From NCBI GenBank assembly GCA_028283985.1, contig JANQSQ010000323.1, forward strand, positions 1 through 7,246: 7,246 nt of DNA, given 5' to 3'. Source of the stretch: Rhodothermales bacterium (GTDB lineage: Bacteria > Bacteroidota > Rhodothermia > Rhodothermales > VXPQ01). The position numbers were made by a program, and so were the translations under genes. Positions within the stretch are counted from its first letter, which is position 1, and each line of letters begins with the position of its first letter. The notes beneath the pieces are model-generated. The model had not been told where the DNA came from, did not search any database, and was given only the letters and a program-made list of their open reading frames with translations. Of this stretch, positions 5,544 to 7,246 are shown piece by piece.

Positions 5544-7246
5544 ATGTGCAGATCCATTTCGATATGCTTGTTTGCGGCGCTGTTACCGGCGGCGGCGATA
5601 GCGCAGGAGGCTGAAACGCCCATGCTTACGCTGGAAGACATTCACTCTTCCGGAATGTTTGTTTCCGCATCGTTTCAAGGGGGAAAGTGGGCCGGGGAAG
5701 GGCCGGTTGTGACATTTGTCGAGCAGGAAGGGGAGGTAGCGCATCTTATCCGGTACGACCTTGAGACGGAGCAGCGCGAATCCCTCGTGGACGGCGAGAC
5801 ATTGTATGCTCCGGATGTAGAACGCACTGTCGGAATCGACGGGTATGCATACAGCCCGGACGGGTCCGCCATGCTGATATATACCGATTCGGAACAGGTA
5901 TGGCGATACAATACGAAAGGCTATTATTACCTCTACGACCTGGCGGCGCAAGCCTTGACCCCCATTGCGCACCGCGAGGACGGATTTCAGATGTTCGCCA
6001 AGTTCAGCCCGGACGGACGCCGTGTGGCGTTTGTGCGAAACCGGGATCTGTTCGTCGTCGATCTGGCCGATATGTCGGAGCGCAGGCTTACCGACGATGG
6101 GTCTCCCGGCAGGATAATCAATGGCACATCCGATTGGGTGTACGAGGAGGAATTCGGATTACGGGACGGATGGGCATGGTCGCCTGACGGAGCCCGGATT
6201 GCTTATGTGCAACTCGACGAATCGGACACGCGGGAGTTCGCTATGGCGGATCTGCGCGCGCAGTATCCGGAAATTGAACGGTTTCGGTATCCGAAAGCCG
6301 GCGAGGCCAACAGCGAAATACGTGTCGGCGTGGTGGACGTGGCGTCGGGGGAGCGCCGGTTCTTTGATACGGGAACGTGGCGGACCGGGGAAGACGCCCC
6401 GGAGTATATCCCAAGCCTCGGCTGGACTCCCGAGGTGGATGGTATGTCTTACGTATGGTTCTTCCGTCTTAACCGGGATCAGAATCGGGTGGATGTGCTC
6501 TATGGTTCTCCGGAGGATATGTCCACCCGCCTCGCGCTTCGAGAGGAGAACGATACGTGGATCGATGTAGAGACAAGTTTCGGGGATCTGGCCGGGGGAA
6601 CGATTACATACCTTGACGACGACCGGCACTTCGTATGGATGAGCGAGCGGGACGGGTACCGCCATCTGTATCTCTACGAAAACGATGGTACGTTCGTGCG
6701 GCAGTTGACCCATGGGGCCTGGAACGTGACGAGTTTTCACGGTATTGCTCTTGACCGGGACGCCATCTTTTTTACGGCCACGGCAGCTTCGCCGCTGGAG
6801 CGCCATCTATACCGCGTTTCGTTTGGAGACTCGGATGCGGCGCCGGTCCGGATTACGGAGCGTTCGGGCGCCCACAGTATTGATATGTCGCCCGACCTGC
6901 GGTACTACATCGACCGGTTCACAAACGTGCGAACGCCGCTTTCCGCAACGCTGCACAAGGCCGACGGTACGCTTGTCAAGGCGCTTGAGGACAATGCGGC
7001 CTTGCGGGAACGGCTTGCTGCGTACAATCTGCCGGAGCCTGAGTTTATCGAGGCGCCCGGGAGCGATGGAACCATGCTGAACGCCTGGATGCTCAAACCC
7101 ACGGATTTCGATGCATCGCGGCAGTACCCGCTTTTGTTGTATGTATACGGCGGGCCCGGGTCGCAGACCGTGCGAAATGCATGGGGCGGCAGCCGGTATC
7201 TCTGGCATGCGTATCTTGTCGAGGAATACGACATGATTATCGCCAG
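5544..7246 (+). CDS. secreted dipeptidyl peptidase IV (S9B serine peptidase), C-terminus cut off
   Basis: This is an open frame of 567 codons running off the right edge. Full-length relatives have roughly 700-750 residues. The family removes Xaa-Pro or Xaa-Ala dipeptides from peptide N-termini. Residues 1-20 form a signal peptide (MCRS, hydrophobic ISICLFAALLPAAA, then AIA before QE), so export across the inner membrane is predicted. The middle is the DPP IV beta-propeller, with repeated short segments such as SPDG. The motif SDWVYEEEF places the glutamate pair that binds the substrate amino terminus at E202-E203. The alpha/beta-hydrolase domain begins near residue 490. YVYGGPGSQ follows, with Y535 as the oxyanion-hole tyrosine. 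The catalytic Ser, Asp and His lie beyond the window. ATG 5544 is preferred because it starts the signal peptide and has AGGA (5530-5533) ten bases upstream. ATG 5493 would add 17 polar residues. It differs from prolyl oligopeptidase (S9A) in having the EEE motif. Confidence 0.94.
   Translation, partial: MCRSISICLFAALLPAAAIAQEAETPMLTLEDIHSSGMFVSASFQGGKWAGEGPVVTFVEQEGEVAHLIRYDLETEQRESLVDGETLYAPDVERTVGIDGYAYSPDGSAMLIYTDSEQVWRYNTKGYYYLYDLAAQALTPIAHREDGFQMFAKFSPDGRRVAFVRNRDLFVVDLADMSERRLTDDGSPGRIINGTSDWVYEEEFGLRDGWAWSPDGARIAYVQLDESDTREFAMADLRAQYPEIERFRYPKAGEANSEIRVGVVDVASGERRFFDTGTWRTGEDAPEYIPSLGWTPEVDGMSYVWFFRLNRDQNRVDVLYGSPEDMSTRLALREENDTWIDVETSFGDLAGGTITYLDDDRHFVWMSERDGYRHLYLYENDGTFVRQLTHGAWNVTSFHGIALDRDAIFFTATAASPLERHLYRVSFGDSDAAPVRITERSGAHSIDMSPDLRYYIDRFTNVRTPLSATLHKADGTLVKALEDNAALRERLAAYNLPEPEFIEAPGSDGTMLNAWMLKPTDFDASRQYPLLLYVYGGPGSQTVRNAWGGSRYLWHAYLVEEYDMIIA

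Noticed and set aside
1..7246. A new defence, toxin or biosynthetic system
   Set aside because: All five genes belong to well-known families with intact motifs. There are no unexplained genes, repeats or mobile-element signatures to build such a claim on.

Overview
The window carries five protein-coding genes, four on the minus strand and one divergent on the plus strand. Two run off the ends. In order of minus-strand transcription they are: an alanine racemase (4191-5291), an OmpR/PhoB-type response regulator (3376-4086), a membrane sensor histidine kinase (2196-3269), and a 2-oxoacid dehydrogenase E1 protein with its alpha and beta parts fused in one chain (1-2025, C-terminus missing). Diverging from the racemase is a secreted S9B-type dipeptidyl peptidase IV (5544-7246, C-terminus missing). 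I see no tRNA, rRNA, CRISPR array, insertion sequence or long repeat.

The likely host is a Bacteroidota or Rhodothermota/Balneolota-type bacterium. This is inference. The supports are the fused E1 alpha-beta architecture, a periplasmic DPP IV, weak or absent Shine-Dalgarno sequences before most genes, and moderate GC that I judge by eye to be in the mid-50s percent. It is not a species identification.

The four minus-strand genes are separated by gaps of 104, 106 and 170 bases. The racemase, regulator and kinase could be one transcript. The 170-base gap before the E1 gene may hold a separate promoter. The regulator and kinase almost certainly form a cognate pair. What they sense cannot be read from the sequence, because the kinase has two membrane helices joined by only a few residues and no recognisable input domain. 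The racemase supplies D-alanine for the cell wall, the E1 protein starts oxidative decarboxylation of (probably branched-chain) 2-oxoacids, and the peptidase trims Xaa-Pro/Xaa-Ala dipeptides outside the inner membrane. No shared pathway is evident.

I do not see a new biological system here; these are ordinary housekeeping and signalling genes. The observations most worth a second look are these: the racemase has His where the family has a conserved PLP-phosphate-binding Tyr, a position tied to substrate specificity; the racemase has no in-frame ATG or GTG start; and a perfect 8-bp inverted repeat lies directly after the regulator's stop codon.
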